Shown one piece after another: positions 1-9,218 of a stretch of 64,000 nt of DNA. Positions within the stretch are counted from its first letter, which is position 1. Every line of letters starts with the position of its first letter. A program made the position numbers and the translations under genes. The notes below the pieces were generated by a model that had not been told where the DNA came from, made no database searches, and saw only the letters and a list, made by a program, of their open reading frames with translations. Origin of the DNA: FEN-1191 sp963707115 (GTDB taxonomy: Bacteria > Pseudomonadota > Gammaproteobacteria > Steroidobacterales > Steroidobacteraceae); the NCBI GenBank assembly GCA_963707115.1, contig CAVPOP010000003.1, forward strand, positions 62,001 through 126,000, written 5' to 3'.

Positions 1-2
1 GC

Positions 3-908
3 TTTATCGGCTTCCTGGGCGCCTTCCACGGTCGCACCATGGGCTCGCTCGCCTTCACCGCCTCCAAGCACACGCAGCAACGCGGTTACTTCCCGACGAT
101 GCCGGGCGTAGTGCACGTGCCGTACCCGAATCCGTATCGCCCGCTGTTCGCAGGCGACGACCAGGGCCAGGCGGTCATTGCCTACATCGAGCAATTGATG
201 GAGCGCAATCTGCCGGCCAACGAGGTGGCGGCGATTCTGGTCGAGCCGATACAGGGCGAGGGCGGCTACGTCGTACCGCCGCCGGGCTTTCTCGCCCAGC
301 TGCGGGCGTTGTGCGACAAGCACGGCATCTACCTGATCTTCGACGAAGTGCAGTCCGGCATCGGGCGCACCGGCAAGATGTTCGCCTGGCAGCACTCCGG
401 CGTGCGCCCGGACATCTTGACCCTGGCCAAGGGCCTGGGCTCCGGCATGCCCATCGGCCTGATGGTCGGAGCGCGCAAGATCATGGAGAAATGGCCGCCT
501 GGCTCGCACGCCAACACCTACGGCGGCAACCCGGTGTGCTGCGCCGCAGCCCTGGCGACGCTCAAGCTCGTCAGCGGCGGTTACACCGAGAACGCGCGGG
601 TCATGGGCGAGCGGGCCATGCAGCGCCTGAAGAAGTTTGCCGAGGAGTTTCCGGTCATCGGCGAGGTGCGCGGCGCCGGACTCATGATCGGGATGGAGTT
701 CGTCAAGGACCGCCTCAGCAAGGCGCCGGCCAAGGAATTTGCCACCCGGCTGGTCAGCCGGGCCTACGAGAACGGCCTGATCCTGCTCGAGTGCGGAGCC
801 AGCGGGCTGCGGATCATTCCGCCGCTGATGGTCGACGCCAAGGTGCTTGACGAGGGCCTGGACATGCTGCACCGCTCTTTCCAGGAAGTGCTCGCGGAGC
901 GGGACTAA
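3..908 (+). CDS. class III (omega) aminotransferase, 5' end outside window
   Basis: PLP-dependent transaminase of the 4-aminobutyrate/acetylornithine fold type I family. The open frame enters from the left edge (the conserved AFHGRTMGSL stretch is read from base 9), so about the first third of the protein is missing. Visible family landmarks are the EPIQGEGG substrate/PLP region, the FDEVQSGIGRTG aspartate that holds the pyridine nitrogen, and the Schiff-base lysine in LAKGLGSG (codon 429-431). The product probably transfers an omega- or alpha-amino group to 2-oxoglutarate or pyruvate in the cytosol; the exact amine donor cannot be read from sequence. The next gene starts one base after its stop, so the two are probably cotranscribed. 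A second class III aminotransferase lies 2.6 kb away on the opposite strand. Confidence 0.93.
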   Translation, partial: FIGFLGAFHGRTMGSLAFTASKHTQQRGYFPTMPGVVHVPYPNPYRPLFAGDDQGQAVIAYIEQLMERNLPANEVAAILVEPIQGEGGYVVPPPGFLAQLRALCDKHGIYLIFDEVQSGIGRTGKMFAWQHSGVRPDILTLAKGLGSGMPIGLMVGARKIMEKWPPGSHANTYGGNPVCCAAALATLKLVSGGYTENARVMGERAMQRLKKFAEEFPVIGEVRGAGLMIGMEFVKDRLSKAPAKEFATRLVSRAYENGLILLECGASGLRIIPPLMVDAKVLDEGLDMLHRSFQEVLAERD

Positions 909-909
909 A

Positions 910-3477
910 TTGCGCCGAATCGGGGGATACGCGTGCACGGGCCTGGTGCTGTGCGCGGCGATGGGTGCGGTAGCGCAGCGGCGCCCGGTGCTCAGTCAGA
1001 TTGACGTACCGCACGACTACTATTTTCGCGAGATGTACCTGCCGCAGCTCACGAGCGGGCCCAGCAGCGTGGCCTTTACCCCCGACGGCCGCTCGCTGAT
1101 CTACTCCATGCAGGGGAGCCTGTGGGAACAACGGCTCGATTCGGGCACGGCCGTGCAGCTCACGGCCGGTCCCGGCTATGACTACCAGCCCGACGTCGCA
1201 CCCGACGGCACCCGGGTGGTGTTTGCGCGCTATCTCGCCGATGCCCTCGAGCTGCAGGTCCTGGATCTCGCCACCGGCGCGGTCCAGCAGATCACCAGCG
1301 GCGGTGCCGTCAATTGCGAGCCCCGCTGGTCACCCGACGGCAAACGCATCGCCTGGGTGTCGACTTCCGGCACCGGCCATTTTCACGTGTTCGTGGGTAA
1401 CCTGAATGGCGGGCGTCTCGAGGGAGGTGCGCCCTGGCCTGAGCGCAAGAGTACGACCGCACGCTACTATTACAGTGCGTACGATCATGAGCTCTCGCCC
1501 AGCTGGTCGCCGGATGGAACCGAGCTCGTATACGTCGGCAATCCCGAAATCATCTACGGAACGGGCTCCATCTGGCGCCGCGCCCTGACTCGCGACGCCC
1601 AGCCCCGTCTGGTGCGCCAGGAAGAGACTACCTGGCGGGCGCGGCCCGACTGGTCGCCCGACGGCAAGCGCATCGTCTACGCCTCCTATGCGGGCCGCAA
1701 CTGGCATCAGATCTGGGCCACGACCGCGGCCGGCAATGGTGATCCGCTGGCGCTGACCTACGGCGTGGGTGACGCCACGGGAGCGCGCTGGTCGGCCGAC
1801 GGGCGGCGCATCGCCTACCTTAGCAACAGCACGGGCGATAACCAGATCCACGTGATGGAGATCCCGGGCGCCCGCACGCAGCTACTGGCGATACGCGAGC
1901 GTCGCTACCTCAAGCCCATGGGCCAGCTGCGAGTGCACGTGACCGGTGCCGACGCGCACGGTCCCGAGGTGACGGCCCGGGTCGCCGTGGTGGCCGCCGA
2001 TGGACGCGCCTACGCGCCCGACGACGCCTGGATGCACGCCGAGGACGGCTACGATCGCGCCCTGGCGCCGTTTGAGGCGCACTACTTTCACAGCCAGGGT
2101 CAATCACTCCTCACGCTCCCCCCGGGGCTCGCCAAGATCACCGTATACCGCGGCCTCGCCACGCAGATCGCACGCGCCGAGATACTGGTGCGCGCCGGCG
2201 AGACTGTGACGGTCGACGTCGCTCTCAAGCCATTGCCACTGCCACCGGCCTGGCGTGCCACCTGGCACAGTGCCGACGTGCACGTGCACATGGATTACGC
2301 AGGCGCGTACCGCAATACGCCCGAACACCTGGTGCAGCAGGCGAGCGCCGAGGATCTGGATGTGGTCTTCGACCTGGTCGTCAACAAAGAGCAGCGCATC
2401 CCGGACTACGATTACTTCTCGCCGCTGCCCGACGCCGCTTCGACCCCGGCGGTGCTGCTGTCACATGGGCAGGAATACCACACCAGCTACTGGGGGCACC
2501 TCGGGCTGCTGGGACTGGACGATCACTTCCTGCTGCCGGGCTATGCGGCCTACGCCAATACCGCCGCCGCGAGCCTCTACCCGACCAATGCCGCCATTGC
2601 CGATCTGGCCCACGCCCAATCGGCGCTGGTCGGCTATGTCCATCCCTACGACCACGTGCCGGACCCGGCGCATGATGCAACGCTGACCAGTGAATTGCCC
2701 GTCGATGTGGCACTCGGCAAGGTCGATTACTACGAAGTCCTCGGCTTTTCCGACAATCACCGGGCCACCGCCGAGGTCTGGCATCGGCTGCTCAACTGCG
2801 GATTCCGGGTATCAGCGGCCGGCGGCACCGACGCCATGGCCAATTTCGCCTCGCTGCACGGTCCGGTGGGGCTGTACCGGGTGTTCGTGCAGGACGGCAC
2901 CCACGATTCGGCCAACACCGGACCCGCGGAACTGCGCGCGCGCCTGAAGAGCTGGCTGCAGGCGCTCAAGGCGGGCCACAGCATGGCCACCAACAGCGCG
3001 TTGCTCGGTCTCGAAGTCGACGGCAAGGGGCCCGGGAGCGAAGTCGAAGTGCCCGTCGGCGGTGGGAAGGTCCATGTGCAGGGATGGATGCGCTCGATCG
3101 TGCCGATCGACCATCTGCAGCTGGTGCAGCAAGGCAAGGTGGTCCGCGACATCCTGCTCGCCGGTGACCGGCGCAGTGCGCAGGTCGATGTGTCGCTGCA
3201 GGTCAACGCCCCGGGCTGGATACTGCTGCGCGCCTGGAACGAACACGCCGATCCCGACATCTACGACATCTATCCTTACGCCACGACCAGCCCGGTCTTC
3301 ATGACCCGGCGCGACGCGGACGTGCACTGCGGCAAGGATGCGGATTACTTCATCGCCTGGGTGGACCGGCTGGCGGCGGCGGCCAAGGATCATCCCGATT
3401 ACAACACCGCCGCCGAACGCGATCTGACGCTCGCGCAGATTGCTGCCGCGCGCAAGGTCTACGAAGCGCGACGCTAG
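910..3477 (+). CDS. secreted TolB-like beta-propeller fused to CehA/McbA-type PHP metallohydrolase
   Basis: 855-aa predicted exported protein. A TTG start at 910 is preferred because it yields a signal peptide (hydrophobic stretch CTGLVLCAAMGAVA) and sits one base after the preceding stop. Residues roughly 40-310 hold five WSPDG/DGxRI(V)xx blades typical of TolB/DPP-IV propellers. A linker follows, then a PHP/CehA-like metal-dependent hydrolase: ADVHVHMDYAG, HGQEYHTSYWGH, YVHPYDH and GGTDAM carry the expected histidine and aspartate ligands. Such proteins are periplasmic hydrolases of esters or phosphate esters; the propeller may gate or bind the substrate. It ends convergently with the minus-strand aminotransferase, sharing a CTAG in which both genes have their TAG stop. 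The function is inferred from domains only. Confidence 0.85.
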   Translation: MRRIGGYACTGLVLCAAMGAVAQRRPVLSQIDVPHDYYFREMYLPQLTSGPSSVAFTPDGRSLIYSMQGSLWEQRLDSGTAVQLTAGPGYDYQPDVAPDGTRVVFARYLADALELQVLDLATGAVQQITSGGAVNCEPRWSPDGKRIAWVSTSGTGHFHVFVGNLNGGRLEGGAPWPERKSTTARYYYSAYDHELSPSWSPDGTELVYVGNPEIIYGTGSIWRRALTRDAQPRLVRQEETTWRARPDWSPDGKRIVYASYAGRNWHQIWATTAAGNGDPLALTYGVGDATGARWSADGRRIAYLSNSTGDNQIHVMEIPGARTQLLAIRERRYLKPMGQLRVHVTGADAHGPEVTARVAVVAADGRAYAPDDAWMHAEDGYDRALAPFEAHYFHSQGQSLLTLPPGLAKITVYRGLATQIARAEILVRAGETVTVDVALKPLPLPPAWRATWHSADVHVHMDYAGAYRNTPEHLVQQASAEDLDVVFDLVVNKEQRIPDYDYFSPLPDAASTPAVLLSHGQEYHTSYWGHLGLLGLDDHFLLPGYAAYANTAAASLYPTNAAIADLAHAQSALVGYVHPYDHVPDPAHDATLTSELPVDVALGKVDYYEVLGFSDNHRATAEVWHRLLNCGFRVSAAGGTDAMANFASLHGPVGLYRVFVQDGTHDSANTGPAELRARLKSWLQALKAGHSMATNSALLGLEVDGKGPGSEVEVPVGGGKVHVQGWMRSIVPIDHLQLVQQGKVVRDILLAGDRRSAQVDVSLQVNAPGWILLRAWNEHADPDIYDIYPYATTSPVFMTRRDADVHCGKDADYFIAWVDRLAAAAKDHPDYNTAAERDLTLAQIAAARKVYEARR

Positions 3478-4817
3478 GCCGGCGTGGCCAGTTCCTGCTG
3501 GTAGTCGGACAGGCAGCGGGTGAGGCCGGCGACGATCTCGTCGACATCCGCGCGCGTCGCGATCAGCGGCGGCGAGACCATGATCCAGTCACCAAATCGG
3601 CCGGCGTGCGTGCGCCGCCCGTAGATGAGCAGCCCCTGCTCGCGCGCCAGCGCCTGTATGCGGCCGATCACGTCCAGCTCCCGCGGCAACATGCGCTTGG
3701 TGGCGCGGTCGGCCACGATTTCGACCGCGTTGAGCATGCCGAGCCCGCGCACGTCACCGACGATGGCGCTGCCCTGCTGCAAGCGCTCCAGCTGGCCGCG
3801 CAGGTACGCCCCGGTGTCGCGCGCCCGCTCGATGAGCCGGTGCTCGACCGTCTCGGCCAGCACCGCCAGCCCCACCGCGCAAGCCAGGGGATGGGCCTTA
3901 TGAGTGTGGCCGACGTGAAAACCGCCGGCGCCGGCCACGGCATCGACCAGGCGCGAGGGCGCGAGGAAGGCGGCGAGCGGCACGTAGCCCCCGCCCAGTC
4001 CCTTGGCGAGAATCGCCAGATCGGGGCGCGCTCCTGGCCAATGGTCGGCGGCCAGGAACGTGCCGGCGCGGCCGGCACCGCTGACGATCTCGTCGTAGAT
4101 CAGCAGCACGCCGAACTCGTCGCAAATCTCGCGCACACGGCGGTAGTACTCGGGCGGTGCGCTGGCAGCGCCGCCACAGAATCCCATGACCGGTTCCATG
4201 ATGAAGGCCAGCACCTGTTCGGGATCTTCCGCGAGGATACGGGCGCGCAATTCCTCGGCACACTGGCGCGCGTGCTCGGCGTGGCTCAGACCTTGCGGTG
4301 GCCGGTAGCTCAACGGCGCGTCCACGTGCAATCCGGCCGGCCAGCCGCTGAGGTAGGGCGCGTACGAGGGATCGGCCGACAGCGCCATGGTGGCGCGGGT
4401 GCTGCCGTGATAGGAGGGATTGCGACTGATGACCTTGTAGCGTCCGGGCCGGCCCGCGGCGATCGCCGCCCGGCGCGCAAACTGCAGACACTTCTCCACG
4501 GCTTCCGAGCCGCCTGACACGAAGAACGCGCAATCCAGCCCCGGCCCGGCCAGCTTCGCGAGCTGCTCGCTCAACGCCGTGCTGTCGGCGCTCTCGAAGT
4601 TGCTGGGGTAGGCAAAGCACACGCGCGCCGCCTGCTCGCGCATCGCGTCGAGCACGCGCGCATTGCCGTGACCGATGTTGACGGCGATGGGCCCGGAGGT
4701 GACGTCGATATAGCGCTTTCCGGATCGATCCCAGATGTGCATGCCCTGCGCGTAATCGATCAGCGGCGGGCCCGGGCCGGTCGCTCCCGTCCAGTAGCGT
4801 TGTATACCCTGGGGCAT
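3474..4817 (-). CDS. class III aminotransferase (operon-distal)
   Basis: 447-aa fold-type-I PLP aminotransferase. The ATG at 4817 (MPQGIQRYWTG) lies 16 bases after the stop of the GcvT-like gene; the open frame extends further upstream but that part has no family similarity. Landmarks: NIGHGNARV, FVSGGSEAVEKCLQFAR for PLP phosphate binding, YDEIVSGAGRAG with the pyridine-binding aspartate, and the Schiff-base lysine in LAKGLGGGYVP. It is the last gene of a minus-strand operon running from the P1 peptidase, which suggests it deaminates an amino compound released by the upstream enzymes. It belongs to the same broad family as the truncated aminotransferase at the left edge but is clearly divergent from it. 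The amine donor is unknown. Confidence 0.92.
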   Translation of the reverse strand: MPQGIQRYWTGATGPGPPLIDYAQGMHIWDRSGKRYIDVTSGPIAVNIGHGNARVLDAMREQAARVCFAYPSNFESADSTALSEQLAKLAGPGLDCAFFVSGGSEAVEKCLQFARRAAIAAGRPGRYKVISRNPSYHGSTRATMALSADPSYAPYLSGWPAGLHVDAPLSYRPPQGLSHAEHARQCAEELRARILAEDPEQVLAFIMEPVMGFCGGAASAPPEYYRRVREICDEFGVLLIYDEIVSGAGRAGTFLAADHWPGARPDLAILAKGLGGGYVPLAAFLAPSRLVDAVAGAGGFHVGHTHKAHPLACAVGLAVLAETVEHRLIERARDTGAYLRGQLERLQQGSAIVGDVRGLGMLNAVEIVADRATKRMLPRELDVIGRIQALAREQGLLIYGRRTHAGRFGDWIMVSPPLIATRADVDEIVAGLTRCLSDYQQELATPA

Positions 4818-4833
4818 GCGCGGCGCCGTGGTG

Positions 4834-6024
4834 CTACAGATCGGGCGCCGGGGTCTGGCGGCGGCGCGCCGGATCGTAGAACGGGCCCTCGACCACGCGG
4901 CAGGGCGCCATGAACCGATTCCACTTAAGTTCCTTCTGGTAGAAGATCTCGGCAAACAATTGCTCGCCGGCCTTGCCCCAGGGCATGCGGACCGAGGCCA
5001 GGGCAATACTCGCCTTGGCGGCCGGGGACCACATGGAGGAAGTGACCACGCCGATGTTCTTGCGCTGCGGATCGTAGATGTACGCATCCTTGGCCGGCTT
5101 GTTGCCGTCCACGTCCAGTCGCACCAGGCGGTAGCGGGAACCGCGCTGCCGCTCGGCCCACAGCGCGCGGCGACCGGTAAAATTGGGCTTGCTGAAGTCC
5201 ACCAGCCAGCCCAGGTCCAGCTCGAAAGGCGAGCGGGTGCGATCGGCGCGCACGGCCCGGTCGGCGGGCAGGAAATCCACTCCGGCCTGGATGTAGCCGG
5301 CCTCGACGCGACTCATTTCGAGCGCCAGCGTGCCGATGGCGCGGATGCCAAGATTGTGGCCCGCCGCAAACAATCGGTCCCACAGCGGCAGCGCCCGGTG
5401 CGGATCGATCCACAGTTCGTAGCCCAGATCCCCGGTATAGCCGGTGCGCGACACCGTGAGCTCCGTGTCCTCGAAGCGGTAGCTGCGCAGGCCGAAGGGC
5501 GTCAGGGTCTCGATGCCCGCAAGCCCGAGCTGCCTGAGCACCGCACAGCTGGTCGGGCCCTGCACCGCCAGCCCGGCGACCTCGTTGGTCTCCTCGACGA
5601 CGGTGACGTCGAATCCGAGCGCCGAGCACAGCAGCCAGTCGAGCTGCCGCTCCTGCGAGCACAGGCGGTAAACGCCCTCGCGCAGGTGGAATATGGTGCC
5701 GTCGTCGACCACCTGGCCGGCGTCGTCACACCACAGGCAGTAGCCCACGCGGCCGGGCTTGATCTTGGCCACGTCGCGCGTGACCAGCCGGTTCATGTAG
5801 GCGAGCGCGTCGGGACCCGTGATCAGGTGCTTGGTCATCGGCGAGAGGTCGAAGACCGCGCAGGAATTGCGGATCGCGTTGTATTCCATGCCGACGTCGA
5901 AGTAGGCGTCGGCCACGGTGTGATCGCGCCAGCGATGCCACAGATTCAGCTGATTGAGCGCCGCAGTGCGCGCATGGAATGGGGTCTCGCAGACCGCCTG
6001 ATGGAAATGATCACGGGCCAGCAT
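4834..6024 (-). CDS. GcvT/aminomethyltransferase-family folate enzyme
   Basis: 396-aa full-length protein of the GcvT fold (aminomethyltransferase, dimethylglycine/sarcosine oxidase C-terminal half, DmdA). Residues such as YFDVGMEYNAIRNS, DLSPMTKHLITGPDA, GRVGYCLWCDDAGQVVDD and SRTGYTGDLGYELW follow the family order. GcvT-type enzymes transfer a one-carbon unit from an N-methyl or aminomethyl group, or a methyl group from a sulfonium, to tetrahydrofolate. The glycine-cleavage partners GcvP and GcvH are absent here, so it is probably not the housekeeping T-protein. It begins 3 bases after the upstream FAD oxidoreductase, pointing to coupled oxidation and one-carbon transfer. A DmdA-like role is possible, but I see no DmdA-specific signature. 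Confidence 0.85.
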   Translation of the reverse strand: MLARDHFHQAVCETPFHARTAALNQLNLWHRWRDHTVADAYFDVGMEYNAIRNSCAVFDLSPMTKHLITGPDALAYMNRLVTRDVAKIKPGRVGYCLWCDDAGQVVDDGTIFHLREGVYRLCSQERQLDWLLCSALGFDVTVVEETNEVAGLAVQGPTSCAVLRQLGLAGIETLTPFGLRSYRFEDTELTVSRTGYTGDLGYELWIDPHRALPLWDRLFAAGHNLGIRAIGTLALEMSRVEAGYIQAGVDFLPADRAVRADRTRSPFELDLGWLVDFSKPNFTGRRALWAERQRGSRYRLVRLDVDGNKPAKDAYIYDPQRKNIGVVTSSMWSPAAKASIALASVRMPWGKAGEQLFAEIFYQKELKWNRFMAPCRVVEGPFYDPARRRQTPAPDL

Positions 6025-6027
6025 GGC

Positions 6028-7587
6028 TTAGCGCTCTCCCAGAACCACTCGGGCCGCATTGTGCCCGGCGTTACCCATGACACCGCCGCCGGGATGGCAG
6101 CCGGCGCCACACAGATACAGTCCCTCGACCGGCGTGGCATATTGCGCCGCTCCCGGCACCGGGCGCAGCATCATGAACTGGTCAAGCGCCAGCTCGCCGT
6201 GGTGCCAGTGACCCCCGGCGATGTGATAGCGCGCTTCGATGTCGGCCGGCGTCAGCAGCTCCGCGTGCTGCACCAGCCTGCCTATGCCGGGCGCGTACTG
6301 CTCGAGTGTCGCCATGACTGCGGCCAGGAACGCCGCCTTGCCGGCCCCCCATCCGCCCTTCAGATCATAGGGCGCGTACTGCACGATCGCCGAGAGCACG
6401 TGCTGGCCCTCGGGCGCGAGGCTCCGGTCATGGAGCGAGGGCACGGTGATCTCGAACACCGGCTGCGGCGAGAACTCGCCGTACTTCGCCGGGTTGAAGG
6501 CCTGCTCGATGTATTGAAGGTCCGGCGCAATGATCAGCCGCTCCCCGAGCTGCGCGGGCTCGATGCCGCGGAACTGCGGCATCGCCCCGAGCGCCAGATG
6601 GAGCTTCGCCGCGTTGCCGGCGGTGCGCAGGTGCTGCACGCGGCGGGCAAACTCCGCTTCCAGGTGTCGCGCTCCGAGCAGTTGCAGCAGCGTCGTGCGC
6701 GGATCGGCGTTCGAGACCACGCACTCGGCCGCGATCTCCGTGCCCTGCGCCAGGCGCACGCCGGCGGCCCGGCCGTCCCTGACCACAATCTGGGCCACGG
6801 CCGAGCCGCAGCGGATCTCGGCTCCGGCCGCCCGCGCCGCGCCCGCCAGAGCCTCGCTCACCGCGCCCATCCCGCCGCGCGGCAGCGCGAGAGCGCCATC
6901 GCGACCGTGCACGGTGCCGCTGTTGCGGTAGAGCGCACTGTAGACCGTGTTGCCGGAGCGCGGGCCGAGTCTCGCGCCGAGCACGCCGTCGAGCGCCAGT
7001 GCGCCCTTGAGCAGCGGGCTCTCGAAGCTGTCCTCGAGTACGTCGTAGATGTTCATGGTCGCGACCCGCAGGAACTCGCGCATGTCCGCCCGCCCAAGCC
7101 GGCGCAGGTCGAGCGCCAGGGCCGCCGCCGGCAGGGCGTCGCGCCAGGAGCCGAACCCGAGGCGAGGGGGCACGCGCCGGTGCTGGCGCGCAATGAAGCG
7201 CGAAAACTTCTGCATGCGCGCCCGGTAGGACGCAAAGGCGCCGCGATCGGCCGCCGAGACCGCGCCCCCGAGGATCGCATCGCCGCCGATGATGAGCGGC
7301 GCGCCCTGCATCGACAGGGCCACGGTGCGCAGCGCGGTCTGCGCATAGCCGAGCCCGTGGCGTGCCAGGGCCAGCTCCCGCTCGATCACCGGGTCCAGCA
7401 GGTGCAGCAGGTGCGCGACCGCCGACACCCTGAAGCCCGGGGCAAATTCGCGCGTGGCCGCGGCACCGCCCACCGTGTCGGCGGCTTCCAGCACCAGCAC
7501 TTTGCGCCCGGCGCGCGCCAGATACGCGGCGCACACCAGTCCGTTGTGGCCGGCGCCGATGATGAGCGTGGTGGAGCGTTCAGTCAT
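6028..7587 (-). CDS. phytoene-desaturase-like FAD oxidoreductase (copy 2)
   Basis: 519-aa flavoprotein of the COG1233 group (phytoene dehydrogenase / PYROXD2-like amine-oxidase fold). The ATG at 7587 begins MTERSTTLIIGAGHNG; the GAGHNGL dinucleotide-binding turn and VLEAADTVGG ribose-binding acid are at the N-terminus. The C-terminal FAD signature YLCGAGCHPGGGVMG is near residue 490. The start overlaps the stop of the preceding FAD gene by 8 bases, so the two are translationally coupled. Members outside carotenoid clusters are uncharacterised oxidases or dehydrogenases. No phytoene synthase or other carotenoid gene is nearby, so a carotenoid role is unlikely. Confidence 0.9.
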   Translation of the reverse strand: MTERSTTLIIGAGHNGLVCAAYLARAGRKVLVLEAADTVGGAAATREFAPGFRVSAVAHLLHLLDPVIERELALARHGLGYAQTALRTVALSMQGAPLIIGGDAILGGAVSAADRGAFASYRARMQKFSRFIARQHRRVPPRLGFGSWRDALPAAALALDLRRLGRADMREFLRVATMNIYDVLEDSFESPLLKGALALDGVLGARLGPRSGNTVYSALYRNSGTVHGRDGALALPRGGMGAVSEALAGAARAAGAEIRCGSAVAQIVVRDGRAAGVRLAQGTEIAAECVVSNADPRTTLLQLLGARHLEAEFARRVQHLRTAGNAAKLHLALGAMPQFRGIEPAQLGERLIIAPDLQYIEQAFNPAKYGEFSPQPVFEITVPSLHDRSLAPEGQHVLSAIVQYAPYDLKGGWGAGKAAFLAAVMATLEQYAPGIGRLVQHAELLTPADIEARYHIAGGHWHHGELALDQFMMLRPVPGAAQYATPVEGLYLCGAGCHPGGGVMGNAGHNAARVVLGER

Positions 7588-9196
7588 CGCTCCACCCCGC
7601 GGGCACGGTGGATTCCCGGCGCAGATCCTGCAGTATCTCGCGGGCCGCGTTGGCGCCGGGCGCGGCCATGACGCCGCCGCCCGGATGAGTCGCGGAGCCG
7701 CACAGGTACAGGCCACGGACCGGGCCACGGTATTGCGCGTAGCCCGGGAACGGCCGGTTGAAGAACAGCTGGTCGAAAGTCAGCTCGCCCTGGAAGATGT
7801 TGCCCTCGGTAAGGCCGACCTCGGCCTCGAGCTCGCGCGGCGTACGCACCTCGGCGTGCAGCACCAGGCTGCGGAAGTTCGGGCTGTAGCGCGCGATCTG
7901 GTCGAAGACCGTCTGCTTGAAGGCCTCGCGGTCGGCGTCGGTCCACTCGCGCCCGTGCACCAGTGGCGGCACGTACTGCACGAACACCGACATCATGTGC
8001 TTGCCCGGCGGGGCCATGGTCGGATCGGTCACGGAGGGTATCAGCAGGTCCAGATACGGATCCTTGGACCAGGTGCCGTTCTTCCAGTCGTCATAGGCGC
8101 GCTCGTAGCGCTCGAGCGAATCGAGAAAATGCATGTCGCCACTGATCAGCGGATTGCCCGCGCCCAGAGCGGGAAACTCCGGCAGGCCGTCGAGTGCGAT
8201 ATTGAGCTTCCCCGACGAACCGCGAATCTTGAAGTTGCGGGCCAGGCGCAGCACGTCCGGCGGCAGGTCGCGCGCATCGAAGAGCTTGAGGAAGGTGCGC
8301 TTCGGATCCACGTTGGAGACAATCACGTCCGCGTGGTACTCATCACCGTTCGTGAGCGCGACGCCGCTGGCGCGTCCGCCGCGCACCAGGATACGCTCGA
8401 CCCCCGCGCCCGCCTTGATCTCGCCCCCGTGCGCCTGCAGTGCGGCGGCCAGCGCCTTGCTCACCGCTCCCATACCGCCGCGGGCAAATCCCCAGGCGCC
8501 CATCTGCCCGTCGACATCGCCCATGTAGTGGTGCAGCAGCACGTAGGCCGTGCCCGGCGATTGCACGCCGAGGGCGGTGCCGATGATCCCGCTGCCCGCA
8601 AAGGTCGCCTTGACGACGTCGGACTCAAAGTATTCGTTGAGATAGTCGGCAATCGACAGCATGTAGAAACGAATGGTGTCGTATATGCCGGCTTCGCCCA
8701 GCTTGGCGAATTCACCGCCGAGATGAATCATTTCCCGGATATCGCGCCACCTCAGTGAACTCGGATCGGGAGGCGTACGCATCAGCAATGTCCGGATCAA
8801 CCGGCATTGGCGCATCACGTCGCGCGAGTAACGCATGTAGGCGTCGGCATCGCGTGGACTGTGGCGCGCAATTTCGCGGCGCTTGATGTCCTTGTCCAGG
8901 TAGCCGCCGAGGATGTCTCCATTACGGGTAAAGGTGACACCACCCCCGTAGGGCACAATCTGCAGTCCGTGACGGGACAGTTCCAGCGAGCGGTAAACCT
9001 CCGGGCGCAGCAGGCCGCACACGTAGGAACAGTTGGAATAGGTCCAATGCGGATACAGCTCGCGACTGACGGTGGCCCCCCCGATGTAGGGGTTGGCCTC
9101 GATCACCAGCACCTTCAGGCCGGCCTTGGCCAGAAAGGCGGCGCTGGCGAGGCCATTGTGGCCGGCGCCGATGACTATGACGTCGTGGCTTTTCAC
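7580..9196 (-). CDS. phytoene-desaturase-like FAD oxidoreductase (copy 1)
   Basis: 538-aa COG1233-type flavoprotein starting at GTG 9196 (MKSHDVIVIGAGHNG). It has the N-terminal GAGHNGLASAAFLAKAG Rossmann motif, VIEANPYIGGATVSREL, a central WGFARGGMGAVSKAL stretch and the C-terminal YLCGSATHPGGGVMA motif that contacts FAD. It is homologous to the next gene downstream (6028-7587), but the two differ along their whole length, so they are not a recent duplication. They may act as a pair, as two-subunit or two-step desaturases do. It lies 22 bases downstream of the P1 peptidase start side of the operon (after its stop at 9219). The substrate is unknown. Confidence 0.9.
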   Translation of the reverse strand: MKSHDVIVIGAGHNGLASAAFLAKAGLKVLVIEANPYIGGATVSRELYPHWTYSNCSYVCGLLRPEVYRSLELSRHGLQIVPYGGGVTFTRNGDILGGYLDKDIKRREIARHSPRDADAYMRYSRDVMRQCRLIRTLLMRTPPDPSSLRWRDIREMIHLGGEFAKLGEAGIYDTIRFYMLSIADYLNEYFESDVVKATFAGSGIIGTALGVQSPGTAYVLLHHYMGDVDGQMGAWGFARGGMGAVSKALAAALQAHGGEIKAGAGVERILVRGGRASGVALTNGDEYHADVIVSNVDPKRTFLKLFDARDLPPDVLRLARNFKIRGSSGKLNIALDGLPEFPALGAGNPLISGDMHFLDSLERYERAYDDWKNGTWSKDPYLDLLIPSVTDPTMAPPGKHMMSVFVQYVPPLVHGREWTDADREAFKQTVFDQIARYSPNFRSLVLHAEVRTPRELEAEVGLTEGNIFQGELTFDQLFFNRPFPGYAQYRGPVRGLYLCGSATHPGGGVMAAPGANAAREILQDLRRESTVPAGWSDD

Positions 9197-9218
9197 GGGC
9201 CGGTCAGTGACGGTGCCA

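Noticed and set aside
4834..6024. GcvT-like protein as DMSP demethylase DmdA, paired with the DddP-like protein
   Set aside because: Sequence looks like general GcvT/dimethylglycine-oxidase C-terminal proteins, has no DmdA-specific feature I can see, and the two genes are 21 kb apart.
4816..7671. Very long plus-strand open frame antisense to the GcvT-like and FAD genes
   Set aside because: Its amino-acid composition is Arg/Ala/Gly/His-rich with no family motif, while the opposite strand encodes two full conserved enzymes. It is a GC-rich shadow frame.
6028..9196. Carotenoid biosynthesis from the two phytoene-desaturase-like genes
   Set aside because: No phytoene synthase, cyclase or GGPP synthase nearby; COG1233 includes many non-carotenoid oxidoreductases.
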